NCBI GenBank assembly: GCA_017404145.1
Contig: JAFRCW010000006.1
Location: 40,894 to 104,893 of the forward strand
Direction: 5' to 3'
DNA: 64,000 nucleotides
From: Ruminococcus sp.
GTDB lineage: Bacteria; Bacillota; Clostridia; Oscillospirales; Acutalibacteraceae
The notes under the pieces are model-generated. The model had not been told where the DNA came from. It saw only the letters and a list, made by a program, of their open reading frames with translations, and ran no database searches. Shown piece by piece: positions 28,608 to 37,097 of the stretch (position 1 is its first letter; every line of letters starts with the position of its first letter). A program made the position numbers and the translations under genes.

Positions 28608-29701
28608 TGAATTTCACCGTTTTCCACATAAAATATTTTGCCGTTTTTCAGCTGTTCTTTGGAGCTTTCTTCACAGCAGGTGACAAATACCTGATAGTCA
28701 CAGACCTTATTCAGCAGAAAATCCTGACGTTTCGCGTCCAGCTCGGATAAAACGTCATCCAAAAGGATGACCGGTCTCTCCCCTCTTCTTTCGGACAAAA
28801 GCGCCGCCTCAGCCAGCTTTAAGGATAACACCGCCGAGCGCTGCTGTCCCTGAGAAGCAAATCGCCGGCAGGAAAGATCATTGATCGTAATATCGATGTC
28901 GTCGCGATGCGGACCGACGGAAGTATTGCCGAAGCGGATATCCTCTTCTCTGCTTTTTTCCATCGCCGAACGGAGTTTTTCTCTGGTTTGTTCTGTACTG
29001 TCCTCTTCCTTTGCATCACAGGTCGGCAGATATGCCATATCCAATGCTTCTTTTTCAAAAGAAATACCCAGATGAAATTCTTTCGCTTTTTCTCTGATTT
29101 GTTGAATATAATCAAAGCGTTTTCTGAGAATCTCGGCTCCTGCCGCGCAGAGAGAATCATCCCAGATCGACAGCACATCGAGCAGCTCTCTGTGACGGCT
29201 GATATCTTTCAAAAGCGCGTTGCGCTGATTTAAAATCTGCTGATATTTTGACAGGAGAGACGCATACCGAATCTTTTGCTGACAGACAGCGGCGTCGATA
29301 AATCTTCTTCTGATCTGCGGTCCTCTCTTGATCAGCGTCAGATGCTCGGGAGAAAACACAACACAAGAGAATTTTTCTGTCAGATAAGCGGAAGAATTTT
29401 TTTCTACCTCATTGATTTTAATGCTTTTTTTATTCTGATAATAAAGTATCCGGGCATTTTGTTCTCTTTCTTCCGAGAAAAATTCCATTTTAAGCTTGAA
29501 AAATTCTTTTTCGAAACCTATCATTTCGTTTTCTTTGGAAGAACGGAATGAATGACCTCCGCAAAAGAGCCAGATTGCTTCTAATAAATTGGTTTTCCCC
29601 TGCGCATTTTCTCCGTAGATCACATTGACATTTTCACAGGGATATACCGTATTATTTTTTAAATTTCTGAAGTTTTCAAAACTAAGACTTTTGACTATCA
29701 A
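28604..29701 (-). CDS. recF: DNA replication/repair protein RecF
   Basis: RecF (365 residues) is an SMC-like ATPase that helps load RecA at gapped DNA. It has Walker A GENAQGKTNLLEA (residues 30-42), the signature SQGQQRSAVLSLKLAEA near 290-306, and Walker B VILLDDVLSELD near 317. Length is normal. It is in the canonical dnaA-dnaN-yaaA-recF order, starting 14 bases after the S4-domain gene and overlapping remB. Confidence 0.96.
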   Translation of the reverse strand: MIVKSLSFENFRNLKNNTVYPCENVNVIYGENAQGKTNLLEAIWLFCGGHSFRSSKENEMIGFEKEFFKLKMEFFSEEREQNARILYYQNKKSIKINEVEKNSSAYLTEKFSCVVFSPEHLTLIKRGPQIRRRFIDAAVCQQKIRYASLLSKYQQILNQRNALLKDISRHRELLDVLSIWDDSLCAAGAEILRKRFDYIQQIREKAKEFHLGISFEKEALDMAYLPTCDAKEEDSTEQTREKLRSAMEKSREEDIRFGNTSVGPHRDDIDITINDLSCRRFASQGQQRSAVLSLKLAEAALLSERRGERPVILLDDVLSELDAKRQDFLLNKVCDYQVFVTCCEESSKEQLKNGKIFYVENGEIQ

Positions 29702-29715
29702 AAGCTTTTCCTCTT

Positions 29716-29931
29716 TTATTCTTCAACCTCAACCGTCCTGCCTTGATAGGTCACACAATCTCCCGGACGGATTTTCTTTCCCCTCTGGGTACATACTTCT
29801 CCGTTTAACCAAACTTCACCGTTTTGGATCAGATATTTTGCCTCTCCGCCGGTAGCGCAGAGACCGGAGAACTTCATCAGACTGTCGAGCTTGATATATT
29901 CTTCATTGATTTGAATTTTCATCGGTTTCAT
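29716..29931 (-). CDS. yaaA: S4-domain RNA-binding protein YaaA
   Basis: The 71-residue protein is a single S4 RNA-binding domain ([20 protein letters not shown], then [20 protein letters not shown] and a final beta strand), typical of YaaA/YlmH-like small proteins found between dnaN and recF in Firmicutes. Its start overlaps the dnaN stop (TGATG). The inner Met4 is a possible start. The family is thought to act in ribosome assembly or RNA binding; no specific role is shown by the sequence. Confidence 0.9.
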   Translation of the reverse strand: MKPMKIQINEEYIKLDSLMKFSGLCATGGEAKYLIQNGEVWLNGEVCTQRGKKIRPGDCVTYQGRTVEVEE

Positions 29932-31034
29932 CAGGATTCCGCGCTCAATCTCATCGGTACAACCAGATAAAGGAAGCTGCTGCCTTCGATCGGCTTGATA
30001 ATGATCGGAGAAAGAGAACCGGACATTTCAATTTTTACTTCGTCTGTATCGGCATTTTTTAAAGCGTCCAGCATATAGCGATTATTAAAACCGATCACTA
30101 CATCGTTTCCGATCGCGCTGATCGAAAGTGAATCCGTCGCTCTGCCGACGCTGGTCGTACAGGAAAGCTTCATTTCATCCGCGGTAATATTAGCTCTGAC
30201 CGGAGACTGGATCTTCTCCCCTGTCATCGGCAGCATTCTTTCTACCGCAGATGCGAGAAGTCTCTTATTGATTTTGAATTCTGTGGTACATTTCTGCGGA
30301 ACGGTAGTTTTATAGTCCAGGAAAGTTCCTTCTATCAGACGGGAAATCACCGTATAACTGTCTATCTTAAATAAAATATGACGGGAGCCGACGATCATCT
30401 CTACCTGTTCCTCATCGGAAATCAGCCGGATGATTTCCTGCTGTGTTTTGGACGGCACCACAAATTTGGTATTCAAGTTGCTTTCTACCTGTTCTTCTCT
30501 GATCGCCATTCTGAAACCGTCGATCGCAACGATCCTGAGTACGCCCGGGTCAATATCAAATAAAGAACCTGTATAAATCGGCTTACTCATATTATCCGAT
30601 ACGGCAAATACCGTTTCTCTGATCATATCTTTGAGAACAGACGCGTCGATCTTGATCTGCTCCAGCTCATCTACCCTCGGCAGCTCGGGATACTCCGCGG
30701 AAGAAATGCCGACGATCTGATATTCGGAAGATCCGGAATTGATCGTAGTGATCAGTCTTTCATCCGTTTCAACCGTTACGATCTCTTCGGGAAGATTTCT
30801 GATGATATCCGAGAACAGCTTTGCGGATACGACAACTTCTCCCTGTTCTTCAATACTTGCGCCGATATTGGTAGTAATACCGATTTCCAGATCATAGCCC
30901 GTCAGACTCAGAGCGCTGTCATATGCTTTGATCAAAACACCTTCCAAAGCGGGCTGAGAAGATTTAGACGATACCGCGCGGGATACATTGGATACCGCTC
31001 TCGATAAATCGGAACGCATACAGTTAAATTTCAT
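29931..31034 (-). CDS. dnaN: DNA polymerase III beta subunit (sliding clamp)
   Basis: The 367-residue DnaN forms the dimeric ring that holds the replicative polymerase on DNA. Three clamp domains are present; recognisable parts are [29 protein letters not shown] (about residues 119-127), and the C-terminal [14 protein letters not shown], matching the usual YLVMPMRL end that forms part of the peptide-binding cleft. It lies 251 bases downstream of dnaA, with the candidate unwinding site in between. Confidence 0.97.
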   Translation of the reverse strand: MKFNCMRSDLSRAVSNVSRAVSSKSSQPALEGVLIKAYDSALSLTGYDLEIGITTNIGASIEEQGEVVVSAKLFSDIIRNLPEEIVTVETDERLITTINSGSSEYQIVGISSAEYPELPRVDELEQIKIDASVLKDMIRETVFAVSDNMSKPIYTGSLFDIDPGVLRIVAIDGFRMAIREEQVESNLNTKFVVPSKTQQEIIRLISDEEQVEMIVGSRHILFKIDSYTVISRLIEGTFLDYKTTVPQKCTTEFKINKRLLASAVERMLPMTGEKIQSPVRANITADEMKLSCTTSVGRATDSLSISAIGNDVVIGFNNRYMLDALKNADTDEVKIEMSGSLSPIIIKPIEGSSFLYLVVPMRLSAES

Positions 31035-31097
31035 AAGTGATTTCCTTTCCTGACTGCCTTGCAGTCATCAAATGATATGATATGTTTTATGATTATT

Positions 31098-31267
31098 TAG
31101 TAGTAGTAGTAGGAACCGAGAAATTGTGAAGAATTCCGCAGCACCGCATATTTCCTATATTATTTTTCATATTTTCTTGAGAGGAATTGAGGAAAAATAA
31201 ACCGTATTTCAAAAATATTTTTCTTTATTCAGGAATATGTGGAAATATGTGGAAAGAATGTGGGTGA
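31098..31267. other. oriC: Candidate oriC unwinding region (DnaA boxes plus DnaA-trio) between dnaA and dnaN
   Basis: On the minus strand a DnaA-box-like TTCTTCACA (31133-31125) is followed after 12 bp by five CTA triplets (31112-31098) and then A/T-rich DNA. This is the order described for the Bacillus subtilis unwinding site (box, short GC-richer spacer, DnaA-trio). Further DnaA-box-like TGTGGAAAT (31238-31246), TGTGGAAAG (31248-31256) and TGTGGGTGA (31259-31267) lie next to dnaA. None is a perfect TTATCCACA, so the origin call is an inference from context plus pattern. Confidence 0.65.
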
Positions 31268-31285
31268 AAAAACAGAAAAAGATTT

Positions 31286-32617
31286 TTACTTTTCTCTGAT
31301 ATTTTTGATGATATCTTCTACCGTTTCTCTGAGTGTTGAATCGGATTTGATTTTCTTTTCTATTTCCTGAACCGTATAAACGATCGTAGAATAGTGTCTG
31401 CCGCCGAATTCTTTGCCGATGCTTTCCATTGACAGCGTAGTCAGTTCTCTGACAATATAAATGGCGATCTGTCTGGGACGGTTGATATTGGCGCGGCGTG
31501 ATTTTTGAGAACGGATATCTTCCGGTTCCACACCGTAAGTGCGGGCGACTTCATCAATGATTTTTTCTACCGTCAGCTCCGGAGGCGTATCGTCGTTTAA
31601 TATTTCGCTGATCACTTCATTGATGGTAGACAGCGTAGGAATTTCTTTATTCAGCAGATATCTTGCGTACATCTTGTGAACGACGCCTTCCAGCTGGCGA
31701 ATGTTGGTCTTGAGCTTGGTAGCGATATATTCACATACGTCGTTATTGATATCCAGTCCGATAATTTCCGCTTTTCTCTGAATGATCGCGATTCTCGTTT
31801 CCAGATCCGGCGGCTGGACGTCCGCCAAAAGTCCCATCTCAAAACGGGAACGCAGTCTTTCGGTCAGGATTTTGATTTCCTTCGGCGGTCGGTCGGATGT
31901 CAGAACGATCTGCTTTTTCGCGTCATATAAAGTGTCAAAGGTATGGAAGAATTCTTCCTGGATACTTTCTTTACCCCCGATGAACTGAACGTCGTCTACC
32001 AGCAGCACATCTGCTTTTCTGTATTTCTGACGGAAGTCGGCGGTCGTGTGCAGCTTGATGGATTCTATCATTTCATTGGCAAAATCTTCGCCTTTGATAT
32101 AGATAACATTATATTCCGGATGATTTTTTCGGATATCGTTGCCGATTGCGTAGAGCAGATGGGTTTTTCCCAGTCCGGAGTGACCGTATAAGAACAGAGG
32201 ATTATATGCGGACGCGGGATTCTGCGCAACAGCGAGACATGCCGCGTGAGCAAACTTGTTGGAGGAACCGACAATAAAAGTGTCAAAGGTAAATTCATAT
32301 CCCGTATCGGCGGAGTTTTCGGCGCCGAGCATGGTTTCCGTATGTTTTTTGACCCCTTCCTCGGGAATGATGAAAACGGTAGTAAAATCGGAACCCAGCA
32401 CCGCTTCATACGCTTCGGAGAGTTTCTTTAAATATCCTCTCATCAATGTTTGACGGTGAAATTCGTTGGGAACACGCAGAATGATCTCACCCTTTTCAAA
32501 GTCGATACCGACAGGCTCGATCCTGGAGATCCATGTTTTATAGGCGACGTCAACGATCTTGTTTTCATCTTTTAAGTAGTTGCAAATGATGCTCCAGCCC
32601 TCAGCAAAAGATTCCAT
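31286..32617 (-). CDS. dnaA: Chromosomal replication initiator DnaA
   Basis: DnaA (443 residues) binds DnaA boxes and opens the origin. The four domains are visible: domain I MESFAEGWSIICNYLKDEN, a short linker (about 85-108), the AAA+ domain with Walker A GHSGLGKTHLL near 143-153 and Walker B VLLVDDVQF near 205, and the C-terminal DNA-binding helix-turn-helix with GGRHYSTIVYT near 415. ATG 32617 follows CAGGAGGCATAAA; a longer frame to 32668 is unlikely. Its promoter (32690-32718) has a DnaA-box-like motif in the spacer, suggesting autoregulation. Confidence 0.97.
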   Translation of the reverse strand: MESFAEGWSIICNYLKDENKIVDVAYKTWISRIEPVGIDFEKGEIILRVPNEFHRQTLMRGYLKKLSEAYEAVLGSDFTTVFIIPEEGVKKHTETMLGAENSADTGYEFTFDTFIVGSSNKFAHAACLAVAQNPASAYNPLFLYGHSGLGKTHLLYAIGNDIRKNHPEYNVIYIKGEDFANEMIESIKLHTTADFRQKYRKADVLLVDDVQFIGGKESIQEEFFHTFDTLYDAKKQIVLTSDRPPKEIKILTERLRSRFEMGLLADVQPPDLETRIAIIQRKAEIIGLDINNDVCEYIATKLKTNIRQLEGVVHKMYARYLLNKEIPTLSTINEVISEILNDDTPPELTVEKIIDEVARTYGVEPEDIRSQKSRRANINRPRQIAIYIVRELTTLSMESIGKEFGGRHYSTIVYTVQEIEKKIKSDSTLRETVEDIIKNIREK

Positions 32618-32689
32618 TTTATGCCTCCTGTTCATAAAAAATTTGTGCGGAAAACGCCGCAGACACATATAACGCCATTATTAATTCAC

Positions 32690-32718
32690 ATTATATCAAA
32701 ACTATGTGGAAAAATCAA
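32690..32718 (-). promoter_or_regulatory. Sigma-A promoter of dnaA with a DnaA-box-like motif in its spacer
   Basis: On the minus strand TTGATT (32718-32713), 17-bp spacer, TATAAT (32695-32690). The spacer contains TTTCCACATAG, resembling a DnaA box, so DnaA could repress its own promoter. Confidence 0.75.
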
Positions 32719-32893
32719 GAATTTTTCTATATATAATGTTATTATTATCATTAATAATTATACGTCGAAAAAAACGCATTTTTTTCTATCTATAAATTGT
32801 GGTTAAAAATTTAGAAAAATACTATATATAGTAGCTTCGAAAAATCGATTTTTTTATATTGTAAAATATATCTATATAAAGAAAAAATTTTTG

Positions 32894-32922
32894 TTGACTT
32901 AGAGAGAAAATTAAGTTATAAT
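32894..32922 (+). promoter_or_regulatory. Sigma-A promoter of rpmH
   Basis: TTGACT (32894-32899), 17-bp spacer, TATAAT (32917-32922), 43 bases before rpmH. Confidence 0.85.
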
Positions 32923-32964
32923 GCTAACTTGTAAGGTTATGTAACCGAAAGGAGGATTGTTAAA

Positions 32965-33099
32965 ATGCTCAGAACATATCAGCCTAAAAAGAGACACAGA
33001 AAAAAAGAACACGGCTTTAGAAAGAGAATGTCCACCGCTAACGGACGCAAGGTTCTCAGTAGAAGAAGAGCGAAAGGCAGAGCTCGTCTGTCTTACTAA
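32965..33099 (+). CDS. rpmH: Large ribosomal subunit protein bL34
   Basis: This 44-codon gene encodes [18 protein letters not shown] followed by [17 protein letters not shown] and a short basic end, an unmistakable L34. It is strongly preceded by AAAGGAGG and by a consensus promoter. It opens the conserved plus-strand arm rpmH-rnpA-yidD-yidC-khpB-mnmE. The second residue is Leu where many bacteria have Lys. Confidence 0.97.
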   Translation: MLRTYQPKKRHRKKEHGFRKRMSTANGRKVLSRRRAKGRARLSY

Positions 33100-33195
33100 A
33101 TGAGTCAGGGCCACTCTCGGCAGTGGTCCGCTTTTAATATTCTCTTCTTTTTCATTCAGTCAAAATTCGATTTATCCTATTTTCCGGGTGGTTTG

Positions 33196-33528
33196 ATGAA
33201 AGCGCAAACGCTGAAAAAGAACGGTGACTTCAAGCGGTTATACAGCAAAGGAAAATCCTTTGTCTCCCCTGCTCTGGTCACATACGTACAGAAAAAAAAT
33301 AATAATAACCTTCGAATCGGAATAACCACCTCCAAAAAGATAGGATCTGCCGTACAGCGCAACCGGTGCAGGCGAATCATCAGAGCGGCGTTCAGCAATA
33401 TTAATGAACCGAGTTTACACGGAGCCGACATTGTTTTTGTCGCCCGCACCAAGACCGGATTTTTGAAAAGCACAGATATCGAGCGCTGTATGAGAGAACA
33501 CCTTAAACAGTCGGGTGTTATACTATGA
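33196..33528 (+). CDS. rnpA: Ribonuclease P protein component
   Basis: RnpA (110 residues) is the protein subunit of RNase P, which matures tRNA 5' ends. The signature RNR region is [20 protein letters not shown] (about residues 46-65), with basic and aromatic residues that bind pre-tRNA leader. ATG 33196 begins [20 protein letters not shown], the conserved family start; the longer frame upstream is not conserved. The ribosome site is weak (GGGTGG), perhaps because expression is linked to rpmH. Its end overlaps yidD by 4 bases. Confidence 0.95.
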   Translation: MKAQTLKKNGDFKRLYSKGKSFVSPALVTYVQKKNNNNLRIGITTSKKIGSAVQRNRCRRIIRAAFSNINEPSLHGADIVFVARTKTGFLKSTDIERCMREHLKQSGVIL

Positions 33529-33752
33529 AAAAAATACTATTAAAGCTGATCCGATTTTATCAGAATTCTATTTCGGTACACACCTCCCCTAAGTGTAAAT
33601 ATTTTCCCACCTGCTCACAGTACACCTATGAAGCCATTGAAGAGTGGGGCGCCTTAAAAGGCGCTTTGATGGGAATTTGGAGAATACTCCGCTGTAATCC
33701 GTTCTCCAAGGGAGGCTATGATCCGGTACCTCAAAAACCACACAAGATATAA
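33525..33752 (+). CDS. yidD: Membrane protein insertion efficiency factor YidD
   Basis: The 75-residue YidD family protein aids YidC-dependent membrane insertion. The core signature is intact: [20 protein letters not shown], then [15 protein letters not shown] and [20 protein letters not shown]. Its three Cys residues are all present. The start overlaps the rnpA stop (ATGA), as is usual for this gene. Confidence 0.95.
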   Translation: MKKILLKLIRFYQNSISVHTSPKCKYFPTCSQYTYEAIEEWGALKGALMGIWRILRCNPFSKGGYDPVPQKPHKI

Positions 33753-33792
33753 CAGAAATATCAGCTTTACGAAAGAAAGGTCATTTACCGTT

Positions 33793-34794
33793 ATGATGGC
33801 GATATTCAACTTTTTAGGCAGCATATTCGGCTACCTTCTCTACGCCGCTTATTTCTTGGTACAAAACTTCGGCGTAGCGATCATCATATTCACCCTGATT
33901 TTTAAAATCATCCTCTTCCCCTCTTCTGTGAAACAGCAGAAGAGCATGGCGGCAAACTCTAAGATGCAGAAAAAGCAGCAGGAGTTAAAAGAAAAATACG
34001 GCAACGATAAACAAAAATACAACGAAGAGGTCCAGAAGCTCTACAACAAAGAAGGAGCTTCTCCGTTCGGCGGATGTCTGACCTCCCTGCTTCCGATGTT
34101 TGTGATGCTCGGTATTTATTATGCCGTTGTCCGTCCTATCTCTAACGTACTTCATATCGGCGCTGAAAAAGTCACCGAAATTATGGAAGTCGCTAACAAA
34201 TTCCCCGGAGTTTCCATCAACTCCTCCAGTATCTACTCACAAATCGACGTATTAAGACTGTTTAACAATCCCAACACCCTGCCTTTGATGCAGGAAAAAT
34301 TAGGATCTGCCATTACACAGGCAGAATTCTCCCAGATCCAGAATCTTTCGGGAGGTTTCAAATTTTTAGGATTTGACCTGCTTTCTACCCCCAGAGTAGA
34401 AGGTTTCTTAAGCATCGCGATGCTGGTACCGGTACTGTGTCTTTTGACCTCTGTCGGCACCCAGATCTATATGATGAAGAAGCAGGGTTCCATGAGCGGC
34501 CAGCAGGGCTGTATGAAGTATATGCTCTTAGCGCTTCCGCTTCTTACTGCGTATATCGCGTACACCGTACCCTGCGCGGTAGGTTTCTACTGGATTTTCT
34601 CCAACTTGATCGGCTTTGTTCAGTCAGTCATTATGTACAAGTTCTGGTCGCCTGCGATGGTAACGGCGAGAAAGGAAGGCGCGCATATCGCGCTTTTAGA
34701 ACAGCAGGAGGCTAAGGTCGAATACGACTATAATCCCATATCCTCTCCTGTTGTTGAAAACCAGAATCAAAAGAAAAAGAATAAGAAAAAATAA
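33793..34794 (+). CDS. yidC: Membrane protein insertase YidC/Oxa1/SpoIIIJ
   Basis: The 333-residue insertase has about five membrane helices. Typical elements are GVAIIIFTLIFKIILFPSSV (helix 1 with the hydrophilic-groove Lys), the cytoplasmic coiled hairpin with KMQKKQQELKEKYGNDKQK, then CLTSLLPMFVMLGIYYAVV and YWIFSNLIGFVQSVIMYKF. There is no large periplasmic P1 domain, as expected for Gram-positives, and no lipobox Cys. ATG 33793 is taken (AAAGG upstream); 33796 also fits. The tail is basic (NQKKKNKKK), as used for ribosome binding. Confidence 0.93.
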   Translation: MMAIFNFLGSIFGYLLYAAYFLVQNFGVAIIIFTLIFKIILFPSSVKQQKSMAANSKMQKKQQELKEKYGNDKQKYNEEVQKLYNKEGASPFGGCLTSLLPMFVMLGIYYAVVRPISNVLHIGAEKVTEIMEVANKFPGVSINSSSIYSQIDVLRLFNNPNTLPLMQEKLGSAITQAEFSQIQNLSGGFKFLGFDLLSTPRVEGFLSIAMLVPVLCLLTSVGTQIYMMKKQGSMSGQQGCMKYMLLALPLLTAYIAYTVPCAVGFYWIFSNLIGFVQSVIMYKFWSPAMVTARKEGAHIALLEQQEAKVEYDYNPISSPVVENQNQKKKNKKK

Positions 34795-34823
34795 TCTTCC
34801 TATTGTTTTAAAAGAGGTAAAAT

Positions 34824-35621
34824 ATGTTTAAAGAAGTTATCGCTACAGGCGCGACAGTTGAAGAAGCGAAAGAAAACGCCTGTAAAGAACTGGGCGTAGA
34901 AACCTACGACGACAGAATCGAATTTGAAATTATCGAGATGCAGGCGAAGAAAGTTTTCGGTCTGTTCGGCGGCCGTCCCGCAAAAGTAAAAGTTTCACTG
35001 AAACAGACCTCCGATCAGGCTGCGGAAAGCTTTATCAAAGAGATCATCGAAAAGATGGGTCTTGAAAACATCACGGTTTCCTCCAAGATTGAGGACAACG
35101 TGATCACCCTTGATATCGAGGGCGAGGACGTCGGTTTTATCATCGGCAGAAGAGGCGAAACCTTAGACGCGCTGCAGTATCTTGCGTGCTTAGCCGCTAA
35201 CCGTGTTGATCAGAACTATTCCAGAGTCGTGATCAACACCGGCGACTACAGAGAAAAAAGAGAAAAGACACTGGCGTCTTTAGGCAGACGTCTTGCGATC
35301 AAAGCGGCAAAAACCGGCAAAAAAACTTCCTTAGAGCCGATGAACCCTTATGAGAGACGCATTATCCATACCGCCGTACAGAAGGTCAACGGCGCTACCT
35401 CCTGGAGCGAGGGAGAATCCGTGAACCGTCATGTCGTGATCGGTCCCGATCCCAAGAATAAGAGCAGCTACTCCGGCAGAGGCAGAGGCGGCAGAAAGTC
35501 CTACGGTTCCGGCAGAGGCAGAGGCGGCTACAACAAAAGCGAGAAACCCGCGCCCAATCCCGACCGCAAGCCGTTAAACGAAGGCGAAGGCATGGGTCTC
35601 TACGGCAGAATTGATAAATAA
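34824..35621 (+). CDS. khpB: RNA-binding protein KhpB (Jag/EloR)
   Basis: This 265-residue protein has the Jag N-terminal domain (MFKEVIATGATVEEAKENAC), a KH domain with VGFIIGRRGETLDALQYLA near 108-126 and an R3H domain with PMNPYERRIIHTAVQ near 171-185. KhpB binds RNA and, with KhpA, helps control cell elongation and division. The last 50 residues form an Arg/Gly-rich tail (SGRGRGGRKSYGSGRGRGG) not present in many relatives, likely further RNA binding. It follows yidC by 29 bases and is followed by a terminator. Confidence 0.93.
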   Translation: MFKEVIATGATVEEAKENACKELGVETYDDRIEFEIIEMQAKKVFGLFGGRPAKVKVSLKQTSDQAAESFIKEIIEKMGLENITVSSKIEDNVITLDIEGEDVGFIIGRRGETLDALQYLACLAANRVDQNYSRVVINTGDYREKREKTLASLGRRLAIKAAKTGKKTSLEPMNPYERRIIHTAVQKVNGATSWSEGESVNRHVVIGPDPKNKSSYSGRGRGGRKSYGSGRGRGGYNKSEKPAPNPDRKPLNEGEGMGLYGRIDK

Positions 35622-35651
35622 TAAAGTAAATATCGGGAGTTTTCCCGAAGA

Positions 35652-35686
35652 AAATGCCCGAGATTTTTTCGGGCATTTCTTTTTAC
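35652..35686 (+). terminator. Intrinsic terminator after khpB
   Basis: AAATGCCCGA and TCGGGCATTT pair (35652-35661, 35669-35678), followed by CTTTTTACT. Confidence 0.8.
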
Positions 35687-35702
35687 TACTATGGTGATAC
35701 AT

Positions 35703-37064
35703 ATGGAAAATACAACTATCGCGGCTATCTCTACCGCGCTCGGTACGGCAGGACTTTCCGTGATCAGAATATCGGGAGAAAACGCCGTCGGTATTGCCGA
35801 GAAGGTATTTAAGGCAAACAAAAAGCTTTGTGATATGCAGGGCTATACCTGTGTGTTCGGCGCGCTATACGATAAAGAAGAAAAGATAGATGAATGTGTC
35901 GCTACCGTGTTTTCAGCGCCGCACAGCTATACCGGAGAAAACACGGTGGAGCTTTCCTGTCACGGCGGTCTGTATGTCACGCAAAAGACCCTGCAAGCCG
36001 TATTCGCTGCGGGCGCGATTCCCGCAGAAGCAGGAGAATTCACCAAGCGCGCTTTTTTAAACGGCAAGCTTGATCTCACGGAAGCGGAAGCGGTCATGGA
36101 TATCATCAACGCTAAATCCAAAGCATCCGCCCGCGCGGCGTTATCCGTCAAGGAAGGAACGCTTTCCAAAAAGATAGGAGAGATCAAAGCGCTGCTGCTG
36201 GACAAAGCGGCGCACCTGAACGCATGGGCGGATTATCCCGAGGAGGATATTCCGGAGGTCTCCTATGAAGAATTGGAAACCGCATTGAACGACGCAAAAA
36301 ACAGACTGGAACAGATCCTTGCCGCTTATGATAACGGAAAAATCCTCAAAGAAGGCATTAATACCGTGATCGTCGGCAAGCCGAACGTAGGGAAGAGCAC
36401 CCTGATGAATCTGCTCTCCGGTTATGATAAAAGCATCGTAACCTCTGTGGCGGGCACGACGCGCGACGTTGTGGAAGAGACCGTCAGCCTCGGCGACATC
36501 GTTCTGAATCTCTCCGATACCGCAGGCATCAGAGAATCTGCGGATGAGATAGAAAAGATCGGCGTCAACAAAGCAAAAATGAAACTCGAGACCGCTTCTC
36601 TCGCGCTGTGTGTTTTCGATTCTTCACAAGAGCTGACAGCAGAAGATAAGGATATACTTAACGCGGTAACGGAGCTTCCCGCAGTTGCAATTATCAACAA
36701 AACAGATTTGCCTCAAACACTGGATATAGATGTTATCAGAGAAAAAATACAAGATATAGTATTTATGTCCGCAAAAGAGCAAAAAGGCTTGGAAGAACTG
36801 CAAAAGACGATCCAAAAGTTGTGTCTGTCAAAAGATTTCGACACTACACAGGCGCTCTTATATAACGAACGCCAGCGTTCTCTGACAGAAAAGGCAAAAA
36901 CAGCCGTAGAAGAAGCGCTGACAGCTTTGAAATCAGGCGTTACTTATGACGCGGTAACCGTCGCGATCGAAGAAGCCGCGGCGTATCTCGCGGAGCTGGT
37001 CGGCGAGTCGGTAACAGAAGAAGTGATCGACCGCGTATTCCACAGCTTTTGCGTCGGAAAATAA
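35703..37064 (+). CDS. mnmE: tRNA modification GTPase MnmE
   Basis: MnmE (453 residues) works with MnmG to install the aminomethyl-type group on wobble uridine 34 of certain tRNAs. The N-terminal folate-binding domain starts ENTTIAAISTALGTAGLSVI. The inserted G domain has GKPNVGKSTLMN (Walker A, about 224-235), switch TSVAGTTRDVVEE, DTAGIRESADEIE and NKTD. The C-terminus is the conserved CVGK, with the essential Cys. ATG 35703 is chosen over 35691 because GGTGATA lies just before it and the family start fits. It comes directly before the parS site and mnmG. Confidence 0.95.
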   Translation: MENTTIAAISTALGTAGLSVIRISGENAVGIAEKVFKANKKLCDMQGYTCVFGALYDKEEKIDECVATVFSAPHSYTGENTVELSCHGGLYVTQKTLQAVFAAGAIPAEAGEFTKRAFLNGKLDLTEAEAVMDIINAKSKASARAALSVKEGTLSKKIGEIKALLLDKAAHLNAWADYPEEDIPEVSYEELETALNDAKNRLEQILAAYDNGKILKEGINTVIVGKPNVGKSTLMNLLSGYDKSIVTSVAGTTRDVVEETVSLGDIVLNLSDTAGIRESADEIEKIGVNKAKMKLETASLALCVFDSSQELTAEDKDILNAVTELPAVAIINKTDLPQTLDIDVIREKIQDIVFMSAKEQKGLEELQKTIQKLCLSKDFDTTQALLYNERQRSLTEKAKTAVEEALTALKSGVTYDAVTVAIEEAAAYLAELVGESVTEEVIDRVFHSFCVGK

Positions 37065-37067
37065 GAT

Positions 37068-37083
37068 TGTTTCACGTGAAACA
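37068..37083. promoter_or_regulatory. parS: parS site 1 (exact palindrome)
   Basis: TGTTTCACGTGAAACA is a perfect 16-bp palindrome, the established ParB/Noc-family recognition sequence. It lies between mnmE and mnmG, about 5 kb from the candidate origin and 4 kb from parA-parB. Confidence 0.95.
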
Positions 37084-37097
37084 AAACAGGTGATATT

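Larger units (their letters stand above)
32618..32964. other. A/T-rich divergent intergenic region between dnaA and rpmH
   Basis: This 347-base stretch contains no gene. It is extremely A/T-rich with runs such as TATATATAGTAG and ATTATTATTATCATT. It holds the divergent dnaA and rpmH promoters and two DnaA-box-like motifs (TGTGGAAAA at 32705-32713; TGTGGTTAA near 32799). It could be a second part of a bipartite origin. Confidence 0.5.
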
